From NCBI GenBank assembly GCA_018449715.1, contig JAAVVA010000006.1:124001-188000 (forward strand): a DNA stretch of 64,000 nt, in the 5' to 3' direction. Every line of letters begins with the position of its first letter. Position 1 is the stretch's first letter. The notes beneath the pieces were generated by a model. The model saw nothing but the letters and a program-made list of their open reading frames with translations. It made no database searches and had not been told where the DNA came from. Positions 1-11,100 of the stretch are shown in pieces. A program made the translations under genes and the position numbers. The DNA comes from Acidobacteriaceae bacterium dw_441. Lineage in GTDB: Bacteria > Acidobacteriota > Terriglobia > Terriglobales > Acidobacteriaceae.

Positions 1-1018
1 CAGTAGAGGCACGTTCGATAAATGTAGGCAGTACACGGATTGTTCGCTTTGTCTTCATTCTTTCGTCGGATCGCAGTATCGTAAGAAGTTCTGACGCTGC
101 AACACGTCCCATTTCCTGTAGAGGCTGCTTCACCGTTGTAAGTGCCGGATTATTGGTCGCGGCACCTGGAATATCATCAAAACCTACAACGGAAACCTGT
201 CCCGGCACATCGAGTCCAGCTTCATGCAAGGCCATAATGGCACCCATAGCGGCGTGATCGTTAAACGCAAAGATTGCGGTAAATGGTTCATTGCGTTCCA
301 GCAGGGTCACCGTCGCAACACGCCCAGGTTCAATGCCGATCCCGATTCCTTCAAGCTGCACGATGAGACGTGGCGAAATCGTAATCGCCAACTCTGAAGC
401 GACTTTTGTAATACTGCGCCAGCGAGCATTTGTATCCGAGCTGAATGCCTGCCCCTTGATGAACGCAATCCGTTCGTGCCCGAGTTTTTTCAGATGCTCC
501 AATGCATAGCGAGCCGCAAGTTGGTGGTCCAGTTCAATATTCACCATCGAACCTACCCGATGTCTCCCGGAAACACTGACTACGGGGATTGATAGTTCCT
601 CTTCAATCAGGGTATCGACTGCAATGATGCCTTCTACAGCTCGAGATTGAAGCAACGAGGGATACTCGTGCAGCAACTCAGGTCTGTGCCTGTGACTCAC
701 CACGAAGTAAAAGTATCCTCCGAGTAACAGGGAATCTTCGATGCCAGAAAGTACTCCTGTCGAGTAACCATCACTGATCTCGGGAACAATCACGCTTACG
801 ATCTGACTGCGTTTGCGGCGAAGCCCTTGCGCCATCATGTTTGGCTTGTAGTTCATCTCCGCCACGGCCTGCATAATGCGTTCCCGTGTAGATGGAGCAA
901 TGCGCAAATATCCCGGCGACTGATTCACCACACGAGAGACCGTGCTCTGGGAGAGCATTAAATGCTGCGCAAGTTCTTTCAGACTGATCGCATCACGTCT
1001 CCGAGAGCTGCTATCCAT
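1..1018 (-). CDS. LacI-family transcriptional repressor (3' end cut by window edge)
   Basis: The frame opens with an ATG at 1018 and runs off the left edge after 339 codons. Residues about 11-60 form a LacI-type helix-turn-helix (SLKELAQHLMLSQSTVSRVVN, then a hinge-helix region with NYKPNMMAQGLRR). A periplasmic-binding-protein-like ligand domain follows, with typical segments such as VSVIVPEISDGY, LGHERIAFIKG and SVVGFDDIPGA. Family members bind palindromic operators and release them on binding a sugar-type ligand. It lies 96 bases downstream of the GH39 gene in the same direction. A LacI-like palindrome in front of the TonB receptor at 6233-6258 is the likely target. The family call is firm; the effector is unknown. 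Confidence 0.93.
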   Translation of the reverse strand, partial: MDSSSRRRDAISLKELAQHLMLSQSTVSRVVNQSPGYLRIAPSTRERIMQAVAEMNYKPNMMAQGLRRKRSQIVSVIVPEISDGYSTGVLSGIEDSLLLGGYFYFVVSHRHRPELLHEYPSLLQSRAVEGIIAVDTLIEEELSIPVVSVSGRHRVGSMVNIELDHQLAARYALEHLKKLGHERIAFIKGQAFSSDTNARWRSITKVASELAITISPRLIVQLEGIGIGIEPGRVATVTLLERNEPFTAIFAFNDHAAMGAIMALHEAGLDVPGQVSVVGFDDIPGAATNNPALTTVKQPLQEMGRVAASELLTILRSDERMKTKRTIRVLPTFIERAST

Positions 1019-1114
1019 CACTCTATTTCCCCACACATAAGGATGAGACTCCTGCCGACTCTTCTATATACGGCATCTCTAAATTACACCAGGCATATGG
1101 TGTTCGCCGGCATT

Positions 1115-2620
1115 TCACTTCACATGTAGTAGGACCAGTGCATTCGGCCCAAGCGTAAGTGTGAGGGAGTTGTTCTTCAGCGATATCTCTTCTGGAGAAC
1201 TAGGCTCCGACTTCTCATTCAGCTCTTTTACCTGTGCCTCCGTAGGACTGACAGGAGAACCCAGTGCTTTGTAAAACGGCGTAACGTTGCCATGCTCTTC
1301 ATCCACACGTTGGACCGTCGCCCTTGCCTTCGGCGAAAAGCCTTGGAAATGAAGCGTCATCGTCGTGGAATGAGGGGTAGTTGTGGGAGGCACGAGATTC
1401 CAGACCATGATTGCCAGCGAACCATCCGCTAACTTCGTAACAATCGCGTTTTTGGAGTCATTTGCAATGCGCTGTGTGCCGAGTTGATGCAACAGTGCAA
1501 AGTCATAAAATGCTGGTTTATTGATTCCCCCCACTGCACGCAGACCGAAGTGCTGGAATGGGGCCTGCGGTGGACCACCTTCCTCGAACACCTCCGAAAA
1601 GGTCCAGAACGAAAGATACTGCACCTTGCCATCACTCTCCCGAATGACATTCGCAACAGCAGGACCAACATACGGCGTTTCTCGAGCATCCTTTTCAGAG
1701 ACGACATTCCATTCCGTCCAAAGCAATGGGAGATGCGGACTTGGCGAATGATCTATTTCGTCACGTACCTTCTCGATCACTGCACTCATAATTTCTTCTG
1801 GTGCAATGGGGATATCTTTCCCCAACAGGCGCGATGCCGGCTCATCCGCATAACCGTGAGTGGAAACAAAATCCACGGGAACAGAGTTGTCTGCACAAAA
1901 CTTCAAAAAATCCGGAATCCACGCAGCAGCTGCGGTCGCAGGGCCTCCTACACGCAAGCGCGGGCTAACGCTTTTCACATCGCGCACGGTGTGGGCGTAC
2001 AGGTCAAAATATGATTCTTTGCGAGGAATGCCGCCCCAGAAATCGATGTTCGGTTCATTCCACACCTCGAAGTACCATGCTGCAACTTCATCGAGGCCGT
2101 AGCGCTCCACAAGGTGCCGTGTCATCGCGGAGATCAGATCATCCCAGCGTTTCATGTTCTTCGGCGGAGAAACATTTTGCTTGTACCAGAACGGATGCAG
2201 CGCATCGGGATTGAAAGCCAACTTCTTTGGCATAAAGCTGATTTCGACCACGGGCTTTACACCGTTCTTCAGCAGCCCGTCGTAGATCTGGTCCACATAG
2301 CTCCAGTTGTAGACGGGCTCTCCGTGCTCATCCTCGTTGTATACGCCTAACTCGTCGTGCAGGATTGCATGAAAACGGACGTATTTGAAATCGGTGACTC
2401 CTTTTACAGCGCGAAGATCATTACGATAGCTCTCGCGCAATGAAAGAGCAGCACGTCCTGAACCAAACATCTCCTCCCAGAAGTGTGGAAATGGAGTCGA
2501 TGCCGCCGTGGCATTGATCTGAACCTGTTCTGCCTCCTGTGCAGAAAGGGGGAGCATCGGAAGCAGCGCAAACAAGGCAGTGGGAAGGAGATATTTTTTC
2601 CAAAGTGCGGTGCGCAACAT
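1115..2620 (-). CDS. Secreted glycoside hydrolase family 39 (beta-xylosidase-like)
   Basis: A protein of about 501 residues. The ATG at 2620 is preferred over one 69 bases upstream because it begins a clean signal peptide (MLRTALWKKYLLPTALFALL, cleaved near LSAQ). The TIM-barrel carries the GH39 acid/base motif WNEPN (near residue 190) and the nucleophile segment LLWTEWNVV. The upstream barrel strand FKYVRFHAILHDELGVY is also typical of the family. A C-terminal beta-sandwich ends in LGPNALVLLHVK. GH39 enzymes mainly hydrolyse beta-xylosides or iduronides. With the TonB receptor upstream and the LacI regulator downstream, a role in plant-derived oligosaccharide use is likely. The exact substrate is inference. 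Confidence 0.9.
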   Translation of the reverse strand: MLRTALWKKYLLPTALFALLPMLPLSAQEAEQVQINATAASTPFPHFWEEMFGSGRAALSLRESYRNDLRAVKGVTDFKYVRFHAILHDELGVYNEDEHGEPVYNWSYVDQIYDGLLKNGVKPVVEISFMPKKLAFNPDALHPFWYKQNVSPPKNMKRWDDLISAMTRHLVERYGLDEVAAWYFEVWNEPNIDFWGGIPRKESYFDLYAHTVRDVKSVSPRLRVGGPATAAAAWIPDFLKFCADNSVPVDFVSTHGYADEPASRLLGKDIPIAPEEIMSAVIEKVRDEIDHSPSPHLPLLWTEWNVVSEKDARETPYVGPAVANVIRESDGKVQYLSFWTFSEVFEEGGPPQAPFQHFGLRAVGGINKPAFYDFALLHQLGTQRIANDSKNAIVTKLADGSLAIMVWNLVPPTTTPHSTTMTLHFQGFSPKARATVQRVDEEHGNVTPFYKALGSPVSPTEAQVKELNEKSEPSSPEEISLKNNSLTLTLGPNALVLLHVK

Positions 2621-2722
2621 CGATAACTCACTTTCGTACACAAGGGAAATTGAACTCGTGAAAAAGTGCCGTGGCGAATCTTCTGCCACGGCACCCAGGA
2701 TTGGAATTGAGGGTTTGCGTGG

Positions 2723-5700
2723 TTAGAACGCGAAACGCGCCTGGAAATCAATGACACGAGCTCCAAGAGCTGACCCTGCTTGTCCAAAGTTGCTTGATTC
2801 GATGTTTGTCACAATGGAAGAGCTATTCAAATTCAAGTTATTGAATACATTGAAGGCATCCATGCGAATCTCGAAGTTGGCATGTTCTCCAAGAATGGGA
2901 GCATTGGGCAGAGCGAAGCCCTTTGCAATGCTGGCATCCACATTCTTATAGTTGGGTCCACTAAATGAGTTACGCGCAATCCCCGGAGCCTGCGGAACGC
3001 CTGCGGTCGCTGTGATTGGCGCCGAAGCGTCCACCGCAGTATAGGTGGGTTTCGTGAAGTATGCCGCGCCACCATCCGGGAACTGCCCCGTCGTTTTCTT
3101 GAACTCGTCATTGCTCACGCTGCTGTTCATCCTGCCCGTATAAGCAGCCGGATACAGTGTGGTATAGGGACTGTTGCGATAGTAAAGGTTACCTACGTTA
3201 TACGTAGGCGTCCACGGGAAACCCGAATGCCAGGTATAAACGCCGGTAAGGGTCCAGCCATCAAGGAAGGTATGCGCCAGTCGCTGTCCTTTGAAGAAGG
3301 TCGGCTGGTACATGCCGAAGAGCTTGAAGGCATCGTTCACGTTGTAGTCCGAACGTCCCCAGGCATCCCGCGAATTATACGGATAAGGGTTCATGAAGTA
3401 CGGCTGCGATCCGTTATCCATGCTCTTGGACCAGGTGTATTGACCTTCGAGCTGGAATCCCTTGGAGAAGGTATGCTTCAAGGTTGCGATCATGGCGCTG
3501 TAGTTGCTGTCGCCCGCGTTCGTGTAATAGCCCACACCACTGAGGTGCTCGTTCAGCGCATACCCATTGACGGCGGCAATCGCCATCATGTTCTGCTGAA
3601 TAATGTTGTGGTGAGCAACCGTTCCCTGATAGCCGATTGTCCCAACCAGGTTATGGCCGAAATCGATCTGCGTATCGAGAGAGTAGTGATAGGTCATCAT
3701 GGTTTTTACGTGCGGATCGAATCCCGTGACGCTTACGTTCACGCCCGAAGCAGACGGGAGACCATTGCTTCCAATGGCTGATACTGCCGCAGGGTTCGAA
3801 CTGAATCCATAGACCGTATTCAGGTCCGAGGGAAGTTCATAATGCACCTGGCCTGCACTGCCCAACAATGTCTGCTGTAGTACCGCCGGGCTGTTGTTGC
3901 TACCGTTCGCCGTAATGGCAATTTCGTTCTGGTTGTAGTTCAGACCGAAACCACCACGAAAGACAACCTTTTTCTGGAAGTAATCCGGATTGTAGGCGAA
4001 ACCAATTTGAGGTCCGAAGTTGAACTTCTGAGGATCGTACAGCTTGCTCTGGTTCTGGAGGATGGTGAGTCCTGAGATCAGAGCGGAGCCCTCTCCCAGT
4101 TGGACGACGTTCATGTTGTTCTGCTTGCTGCGAAACGCATCGTTATAGGCATACCGCAGACCAAGGTTGACGGTGAGGCTTGGAGTAACCTTCCAGTCGT
4201 CCTGCACAAAGCCAGCCCAAAGTTCCTGTCGATTGTCCTGGCGATTGGGGTTAGGAGTTCCTGTCCGTGGGTCGAATGTGCCGCTCTCAGAATAGGGCGC
4301 ATCATTGGCCCAATCCCAGAAGTTGGCAAAGATAAATGACGGACGCGCGTTGTACGGTGACTGATTCAGGTAGTACAGACGCGTCAAGGAACCACCCATC
4401 TTCAGAGTATGGCGTCCAGCGATCTTGGTAAGAATATCCTGATAGCCAAATGTCCACTGATTCAGAGTGCTCGGTCCAGGCGTACCGATGGTTCCAAGAT
4501 TGCTAAGAGGTGCGTTGGCGCTGACAGAAGGAAAGAGTCCAGAACCTGCAGTGCCAACCGTTTCCTGGGTCAAACCGAAAGGAACAGTTGGATTCGAGTC
4601 GATCTCATTCCATCTCCAACCTGCAGCATTGGCGCGCGCTTCGTTCAAGAGCGAGGGAGAGAAGGTGTGGTTCCACAAAACGGTGAAGGCGTCGTTGGCC
4701 TGCACATGGTAGTAAGAGTTATAAGGACGAATCGCTCCCTGATAACTACGGGTGTCCTGCGGTTGCCAATAGATGGTGAACGAGATACGGTCTTTGGCAT
4801 CCGGAGTTACATCCAGGCGTCCGTTGTACTGCTGCTGCGTAATCTGTGTCGGGTTGCGCAAGTACCACTGTGCAAGATCCGGAACACCATCAAGGCCATT
4901 TCCGGTACCGGTCACTCCAACACCCTGCCAGCCGGGATCACGGCTGCCAAGCGGGGAGGTCAAAGGAGAACCGAGATCCACACCTCCTGAGACGGTCTGG
5001 CACTGTGGGCCTTCGCTCAAACCAAGAAGAGCACACGTGGAGCGGAGTTGAGAAACTGCCGCAACGCCTGCACCCGCGTAAGTCGCATAGCGGTTCGCGA
5101 TGCTTCCAGAACGCGTATTTGCGAGGAACTGTGGGGTTTCATACCAGCCAGTTGTGTAGGACGTTGAGTTATTGCGCAGCGTCTCGTAGTTGAAGAAGAA
5201 GAAGACCTTGTCCTTCCAGATGGGACCGCCTACGCTGCCGCCAAACTGGTTATAGCGCGAGGTATCACGCAACAAGCCGCGCTCTGTAGCCGTACCGGCG
5301 ATATCGGACGTCGGACCATTCCAGCGCTGATAGGCATTCAGACCGGGACGGTTTGCCTTGAAGAACAAGCTTCCGTGCCAATCGTTGCTGCCTGATTTGG
5401 TTGTGATCTGAATCTGCGCTCCAGAAAAGCGGCCGAACTCTGCATCGTACGCGTTGGAGTTGACCTTCACATTGTCGACCGAATCGGCGGACGGAGTGAT
5501 GATCGTCGATCCACCCCACACGGCAGAGGCAGTGCTGATGCCGTCGATCATGATGCCGTTCGTTTCATTCTGTCCACCATTGGCAACGATCTGCGGAGCA
5601 TTTTCTGTTTTGAAGATACCGTCCGTCGCCCCTGTACCGGCCATGTTGGAGCCGGGCAGACTGTTCGTGCCACCTCCTCCCGCGCGTGCTCCATCACCAA

Positions 5701-6199
5701 ACGCGCCTGGAGCCAGTTGAGCGAACTGCATGACGTCACGCCCCAGAGCAGGCATGTGCTGAATCTGGTTTTCGCTGACCGTACCGCTAATGGTTGCAGT
5801 TGCGGTGTCCAGCGCGGGACGGCTATCCGCCGAAACCGTTATCTCGGTATCGGCAGTACCGACAGCAACCTGAAGATCGACCGTATTGGCCTGTTCGGGA
5901 ATAATGGTGAGGTTCTCCAGAGTTTTAGTCTGGAACCCCTGCATCGCAGCCGTCAGCTTGAAATGATTCGGAGGCAACGCATTGAAGCTGTAAAAGCCGT
6001 TTGCATCTGACTTTGTGGTCAGAGTGCGGTTTGTCTCCTGCTCAATGAGAGTGATCGTTGCACCCGGAACAACGGCTCCAGTACTGTCCGTGACAGTACC
6101 GGTAATCGACGCTCGAAACTGGCCAAATGCCAGCGGCGCAACCAAAGAGAACAGCATGAGGACAGTAAGCCTCAGGAGTCCTTTACCTGGGTATTGCAT
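2723..6199 (-). CDS. TonB-dependent receptor with carboxypeptidase-regulatory-like N-terminus (Oar-like)
   Basis: About 1158 residues. The ATG at 6199 is chosen because GGAGG lies seven bases upstream and a signal peptide follows (MQYPGKGLLRLTVLMLFSL, ending near LAFGQ). After it comes a CarboxypepD_reg-like beta-sandwich (ASITGTVTDSTGAVVPGATI through LPPNHFKLTAAMQGF). Next are a plug-like region (SENQIQHMPALGRDVMQFAQ, then QIQITTKSGSNDWHGSLFF) and a long outer-membrane barrel ending in the terminal phenylalanine (FQARFAF) needed for barrel insertion. This architecture is expanded in Acidobacteria and is thought to import oligomeric nutrients. The gene lies upstream of GH39 and is preceded by a promoter and a LacI-type palindrome. 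Confidence 0.93.
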   Translation of the reverse strand: MQYPGKGLLRLTVLMLFSLVAPLAFGQFRASITGTVTDSTGAVVPGATITLIEQETNRTLTTKSDANGFYSFNALPPNHFKLTAAMQGFQTKTLENLTIIPEQANTVDLQVAVGTADTEITVSADSRPALDTATATISGTVSENQIQHMPALGRDVMQFAQLAPGAFGDGARAGGGGTNSLPGSNMAGTGATDGIFKTENAPQIVANGGQNETNGIMIDGISTASAVWGGSTIITPSADSVDNVKVNSNAYDAEFGRFSGAQIQITTKSGSNDWHGSLFFKANRPGLNAYQRWNGPTSDIAGTATERGLLRDTSRYNQFGGSVGGPIWKDKVFFFFNYETLRNNSTSYTTGWYETPQFLANTRSGSIANRYATYAGAGVAAVSQLRSTCALLGLSEGPQCQTVSGGVDLGSPLTSPLGSRDPGWQGVGVTGTGNGLDGVPDLAQWYLRNPTQITQQQYNGRLDVTPDAKDRISFTIYWQPQDTRSYQGAIRPYNSYYHVQANDAFTVLWNHTFSPSLLNEARANAAGWRWNEIDSNPTVPFGLTQETVGTAGSGLFPSVSANAPLSNLGTIGTPGPSTLNQWTFGYQDILTKIAGRHTLKMGGSLTRLYYLNQSPYNARPSFIFANFWDWANDAPYSESGTFDPRTGTPNPNRQDNRQELWAGFVQDDWKVTPSLTVNLGLRYAYNDAFRSKQNNMNVVQLGEGSALISGLTILQNQSKLYDPQKFNFGPQIGFAYNPDYFQKKVVFRGGFGLNYNQNEIAITANGSNNSPAVLQQTLLGSAGQVHYELPSDLNTVYGFSSNPAAVSAIGSNGLPSASGVNVSVTGFDPHVKTMMTYHYSLDTQIDFGHNLVGTIGYQGTVAHHNIIQQNMMAIAAVNGYALNEHLSGVGYYTNAGDSNYSAMIATLKHTFSKGFQLEGQYTWSKSMDNGSQPYFMNPYPYNSRDAWGRSDYNVNDAFKLFGMYQPTFFKGQRLAHTFLDGWTLTGVYTWHSGFPWTPTYNVGNLYYRNSPYTTLYPAAYTGRMNSSVSNDEFKKTTGQFPDGGAAYFTKPTYTAVDASAPITATAGVPQAPGIARNSFSGPNYKNVDASIAKGFALPNAPILGEHANFEIRMDAFNVFNNLNLNSSSIVTNIESSNFGQAGSALGARVIDFQARFAF

Positions 6200-6232
6200 G
6201 TTGCCTCCAAAATGAAACGGGCAGGAAAACTG

Positions 6233-6258
6233 CCTTAGCACAATCGATTGCGCTAAGG
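6233..6258 (-). promoter_or_regulatory. LacI-type operator palindrome in front of the TonB receptor
   Basis: A 26-base palindrome with 12 of 13 pairs matching, centred on CG. The core GCACAATCGATTGCGC is flanked by CTTA and TAAG arms. It ends 33 bases upstream of the receptor start codon and lies immediately downstream of the predicted -10 box. The shape (even-length, CG-centred) is typical of LacI/GalR-family operators. The LacI gene at the left edge is the natural candidate to bind it. The palindrome is seen; the binding protein is inferred. Confidence 0.7.
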
Positions 6259-6264
6259 GGAAGA

Positions 6265-6292
6265 AGTATCACTTTGAAAACATGATTGTCAA
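6265..6292 (-). promoter_or_regulatory. Sigma-70-type promoter for the TonB receptor
   Basis: On the minus strand TTGACA occupies 6292-6287. A -10-like GATACT lies 16 bases further on (6270-6265). The expected start of transcription falls at or inside the palindrome at 6258-6233, the usual position for repression by a blocking repressor. The -35 is a perfect match and the -10 is weaker. Confidence 0.5.
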
Positions 6293-6429
6293 AATTTATC
6301 TGAGGTTTTCTCGAACCAAATTCAAAGAATGGAATGGGCGGCTAGCGATGAATATTACCGATGCGAAGATTCCGCTGCTCCCTGACTCCACACTTACTCA
6401 AGGGATTCCCTACCGCGTCAAGGGCTGGA

Positions 6430-7833
6430 TTAGCGAGCAGTGCGCCAAGCCACAATGTTGCTAGCGGCAGAGTCTCCTGCGAGATTGTTGGTTTTCAACA
6501 GAACCTCGAAGTGTGGGAAGTCTGTTCCCGACCATCCGACCCGCTTCAGGAAAAGCTTAAGCTCCTCTTTGCTGGAGACAAACTCCCAGGCGCACTCTGT
6601 TCCCGCCATCGAGGTTCCCTCCAGTATAAGAATATTGCCTTCGCCGCTCGGATTGGTGAGATAAGAGACCTTGCAGTAAACAGTATGCAAATCCGTCAAG
6701 GAGTCAGACGTCCACTGCGCTGGCTCCCCGCCTGTGGGATGTCGGTTTTCAATCGTGTAGACCATTCGTTTCTGATCCTTGCGCAAGATGAAGTTCATCT
6801 CTGCCTGAAACATCTGATTCCACGGATTCGTCTCATCGCTGCCGAGCAGCACCACATTGCTGTTTTTCAAATCGTTCGGCCTTACATCCCGTGCATAGCG
6901 GAGCACAGGCTCGACTTGATGGAGATAGGCCAAATGGGATAGCTTCTGGATGATGTCCAGGTCCACGATCGAGGTGTATCGACGTCTCACCAGAGCGCTC
7001 GAAAGATGCTCCTGGCCGAGCCTAATCGTGTTAGACCGCCAGGGTGAGATCGAGGAGATGTAATCAGAGAGGGTGAGATTCTGCTGCATTATCTCCTGCC
7101 ACATCACAACACCGCTATCTCCCGGGACCAGGATGGTTGGCCGCTGCATCGTGAATATCTCAGCCCAGATAGAGTTCGGTAAGCCTTTCTCAAACCGCAC
7201 CCGATTAGCGTGATAGACAAAGGCCGCTGCACTCACCACCAGAACAATAAGGATTCCTGCAAGCACAACGCGACGCTTCTGGAGAATGCCCGCCAGTCGC
7301 TTTATACCTGCCTGGGGTGCTGGGCTTTCCTCCAACATCGTCTCGTTGCGCGGCAGACCTCCCTCGGGCATGAGGGAATAGACGGGATTGACTTCCCTAC
7401 CGCTAAGGTTCTCCTCCTCTGGCTCCGTCGCGGCGGACTCCGGCGACTGTGGGTTCTTCCATTCGAACTGCGGCTGATACCCCCCGCGAGGAATCATCAG
7501 TCGGATCGTCTCGTCACGGCCTTCGCGCAGATAATACATTTCCAGCTTGCGACGCAGGCGGCTGGCATGCGAACGCACGATACCGTCGATGCTGGGATCG
7601 TAATCGCTCGGCAGACTAAAGACAGTCCGACCGATCTCCTTTTCGTTCAATTCCGAGAGGCGCCCCTGGATCTCAAGTTCGCAAATATGTGACAGAAAGC
7701 TGGAAAGCCGTTCGGAGCGAACGAACTGTTTAGACGTGACAATGCGTCTGAGGAGTTCTTTCTTCTCGGTTGGAGAAATAGCCTGGACGGCCAACACTAT
7801 TGTGCCCTGCTTCGGTTCAGATCGCCTCTCCAT
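6430..7833 (-). CDS. Membrane-anchored winged-helix transcriptional regulator
   Basis: 467 residues. The N-terminal 125 residues include a winged-helix DNA-binding region (ELNEKEIGRTVFSLPSDYDP, then IVRSHASRLRRKLEMYYL and IPRGGYQPQF) like that of acidobacterial CadC/OmpR-type one-component regulators. A linker rich in Pro and Glu follows, then a single membrane span at residues 189-207 (VVLAGILIVLVVSAAAFVY). The remaining 260 residues form an extracytoplasmic domain I cannot assign. Such genes commonly neighbour large TonB receptors in this phylum. Here it sits between two of them, 230 bases upstream of one and divergent from the other, so it may control either. No partner domain identifies the signal. 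Confidence 0.8.
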   Translation of the reverse strand: MERRSEPKQGTIVLAVQAISPTEKKELLRRIVTSKQFVRSERLSSFLSHICELEIQGRLSELNEKEIGRTVFSLPSDYDPSIDGIVRSHASRLRRKLEMYYLREGRDETIRLMIPRGGYQPQFEWKNPQSPESAATEPEEENLSGREVNPVYSLMPEGGLPRNETMLEESPAPQAGIKRLAGILQKRRVVLAGILIVLVVSAAAFVYHANRVRFEKGLPNSIWAEIFTMQRPTILVPGDSGVVMWQEIMQQNLTLSDYISSISPWRSNTIRLGQEHLSSALVRRRYTSIVDLDIIQKLSHLAYLHQVEPVLRYARDVRPNDLKNSNVVLLGSDETNPWNQMFQAEMNFILRKDQKRMVYTIENRHPTGGEPAQWTSDSLTDLHTVYCKVSYLTNPSGEGNILILEGTSMAGTECAWEFVSSKEELKLFLKRVGWSGTDFPHFEVLLKTNNLAGDSAASNIVAWRTAR

Positions 7834-8129
7834 GGTAAGGCGCGAGTGTGAATAGACTGCAACATCATTAACAGAAGGTTTTTATCCTTACCGCTTAACA
7901 TGGAAGATCTTGTTGATAACAAAAGCAGGCAGAACCTGTTTCTGTGAATTTGCTGGAAGCGGGTTCGCTCGCAAGCTACGGTGTTGCTGACCGACGCCAC
8001 AATTTGTCTCCAGCATCCCTTTTCCTGCTCGTCTCCCTTTTCCGGGGAATTCGTCGGTGCCGTTCAGGAAACGGGTTACGCCACCTGCGGCGATTTGAAC
8101 GCGCGCAGCAGCCAGCACAAGGTAAATTC

Positions 8130-11100
8130 ATGTCAGCCCAATCATTTCTCCGACGCCTGTTTCTTTTTCTTCCATGTCTCCTTGCATCCAACCTCTGCCT
8201 CGCCCAAGAATTTCGTGGCAGCATCTCGGGCAAGGTCGCCGATGCCAGTGGGTATGCCATCCTTGACGCGATAATCGTCGTTCATTCCGCACAAAACGGA
8301 ACGGATCAAACGGTCAGGACAGACACGGACGGAGTCTATCGGGCTCCGTTCCTCACCTCCGGAACCTACGAGGTCATCGCATCGAAGACCGGGTTCAACA
8401 GCGTCAAGACGACCAACGTCATCGTCTCGCTGGCGCAGAACACCGAGATTAATTTGACGCTGACACCAGCCAGCGTGGCCCAGGAAATTGTTGTCTCCTC
8501 CACCCCCGACCTAATCGACGTACAGTCTGCGGATCGCGGCATGACGATCGATAGCGCCCGAGTGCAGAACACTCCTTTGCAGGGGCAGAATATCTTTGCC
8601 CAGGCATGGTCGGCACCGGGAGTGGCTGTGACCTCTGGGGCGCAGCGACTACGACCCTTCGACGTCGGGGGCTCAACCAATATGTCCATCAACGGTGGCC
8701 AACCGGGCGGCAATGAGGTGTTGGTCGATGGTACGTCAGCACTTTCGCAGTCCAGCAGCGTTGCTTACGTTCCTCCGGTCTCTGCGACGGAAGAGTTCCG
8801 GGTCCAGACCTCCGTATTCGATGCCCAGTATGGCTGGACCAGCGGCGGTGTAGTCAACGTCGTCACCAAGTCCGGCACCAACCGGTTTCACGGCTCGGCC
8901 TACGAGTTCCTTCAGAACACTGCGTTAAACGCCAATACCTATAACTCGAACTATACCGGCCAGGCTCGCAGTTCCTCCCACATCAACACCTTCGGCGGTT
9001 CCATCGGAGGACCGATCCTGAAGAATCGTCTCTTCGGCTTCTTTGCTTACGAGGAACTTCGCCAGTACATTCCCGACCCCTTCACGACCTCGGTGCCCAC
9101 CCCGCGCGAGCGGGAAGGAGATTTTTCTCAGACCTACTATGGCGTCGACGCCAATGGCAACAAGCAGCTGAAGACCATCTATAACCCTTACTCCACCCGC
9201 TATGATGAGGCCTCGAAGAAATATATCCGAGATCCCTTCCCCGGCAACATCATTCCCAAATCCATGATGAGCCAGGTCGCTCAGAATGTTCTCAACGGCC
9301 TGCCGACCGGCAACGTTGCGGGCAACCCGATCACCAATCTGAACAATCTGGTGAACGGACCGGGATCCCGCAAATTCATGGATCTTTTTGGAAACTGGAT
9401 TGTGCGTGGCGACTACGTCTTCTCTCCTTCGACCCGCGTGTTCGCTCGTTACTCGCGGAATAAGCTGGAGGAGGCCCGCGGCTTCATCTACTCCACCAAC
9501 TCGACCGTCAACCCCTTCGACACGACGAAGAACTCGCGCTACAACCGCGAGAACCACAACTCAACAGCGCAGTTCACTCATGTCATTAATGCAAAGATGA
9601 CGTTGGATTTCAGAGCAGGGTTCGAGCGCTTTCTGCTTCGCAACGGAGCTTACCAGGGACTGAACTATGGCCTCGGCAATCTTGGATTCAACGGCAATTT
9701 TGCGAATGCCGTACCCGACAATATTCCGATTATGAACATCACCGGGTACGGAGGCGCGGGTGCTCAGCCCCAGAGCCTCAACCCTGTCTCTCAAGGTAAT
9801 GCGTTTCAGGGCCTTCTCTACATGCAAGCAGGACGTCACACGCTACGCATGGGCGGAGAGGTCTATCTGAACCGTGTCTATCTGACCAATCCTGGCTCCA
9901 GCTCCGGCAACTTCACCTTCAATACGATCTTTACCGGCAGCGATCCGAACGCCGCCAACTCCTTCTCCGGAAGCTCAATCGCCTCGTTCCTGCTGGGTGC
10001 CGCGCAGTCTGGCTCCATCGACGTCAACCTGCCTGAAGCCCGTCAACAGATGCTGAACTCCCTGTTCATTCAGGATGACATCCACGTCACAGACCGTCTG
10101 ACCCTCAACGCCGGACTTCGCTGGGATGTAGAGACTCCTATGACCGATCGCCATAACGCGGTGGCGCGAGGTTTCGACTTCAATGCAGCCAGCCCGTTGA
10201 GCGTACCTGGATTGAACCTTAAAGGAGGCCTGATCTATGCCGGCGTCAATGGCGCGCCGCGCGGCATCTACGACACGGATTGGAACAACTTCGGCCCGCG
10301 TGTTGGAGCGGCCTTCCGCGTCAACGACAGAACCGTCTTACGCGGTGGATACGGTTTGGTCTACTCCCAGACCTTCGACGACCCCGGCAACGCTCCTGGC
10401 TTCAGCCAGCAGACAGCTATGGTGACTTCCGTGGTCACCGGCATTCCCTACAACACTCTGGACAACCCCTTCCCCTCCGGCATTGCGAAGCCCACGGGCT
10501 CTTCGCTTGGCCTCTCGGCAAATCTTGGCCAGAGCCTCTCTTTCGCCAACCCAAAACGAAAGCTTCCCTGGACGCAGCAGTATTCGATCGAAGTTCAGCG
10601 CGAGCTGCCCTGGCAAACGCTCTTTTCACTCGGTTATGTGGGGAGCCACACGACCAGCCTCGGCGTGAGCCGCTCGATCAACGAGGTCTCGGCTTCCGAT
10701 CTTGCCCAGGGAACGGCTTATCTCTCGGCCAGCGTTCCCAATCCCTTTGTCGGATTGCTGCCGGGAACCTCGCTGAACACCGCGACCGTCCAGCGTCGCC
10801 AGCTCCTCCGTCCCCATCCGCAGTTCCTCTCGATTTCGGAGATGACTGACTCCGTGGGTGGATCGACCTACAACGGGATGCAGGCGCTGCTCCAGAAGCG
10901 TATGAGCAAGGGCGCAAGCGCCAGCCTGTCTTACACCTATTCCAAAACCATCGGCGCGACCTCCTTCCGGAACGCGCAGGACGAGAACCCGGAGAAGGTA
11001 GTCGCAGCCTGGGACATCAACCACAGCATCCAGATCAACGGCGTCTACAACTTGCCCTTCGGCCACGGGCAGCGATGGGGGGCCAGCCTGCCCTCCGTTC

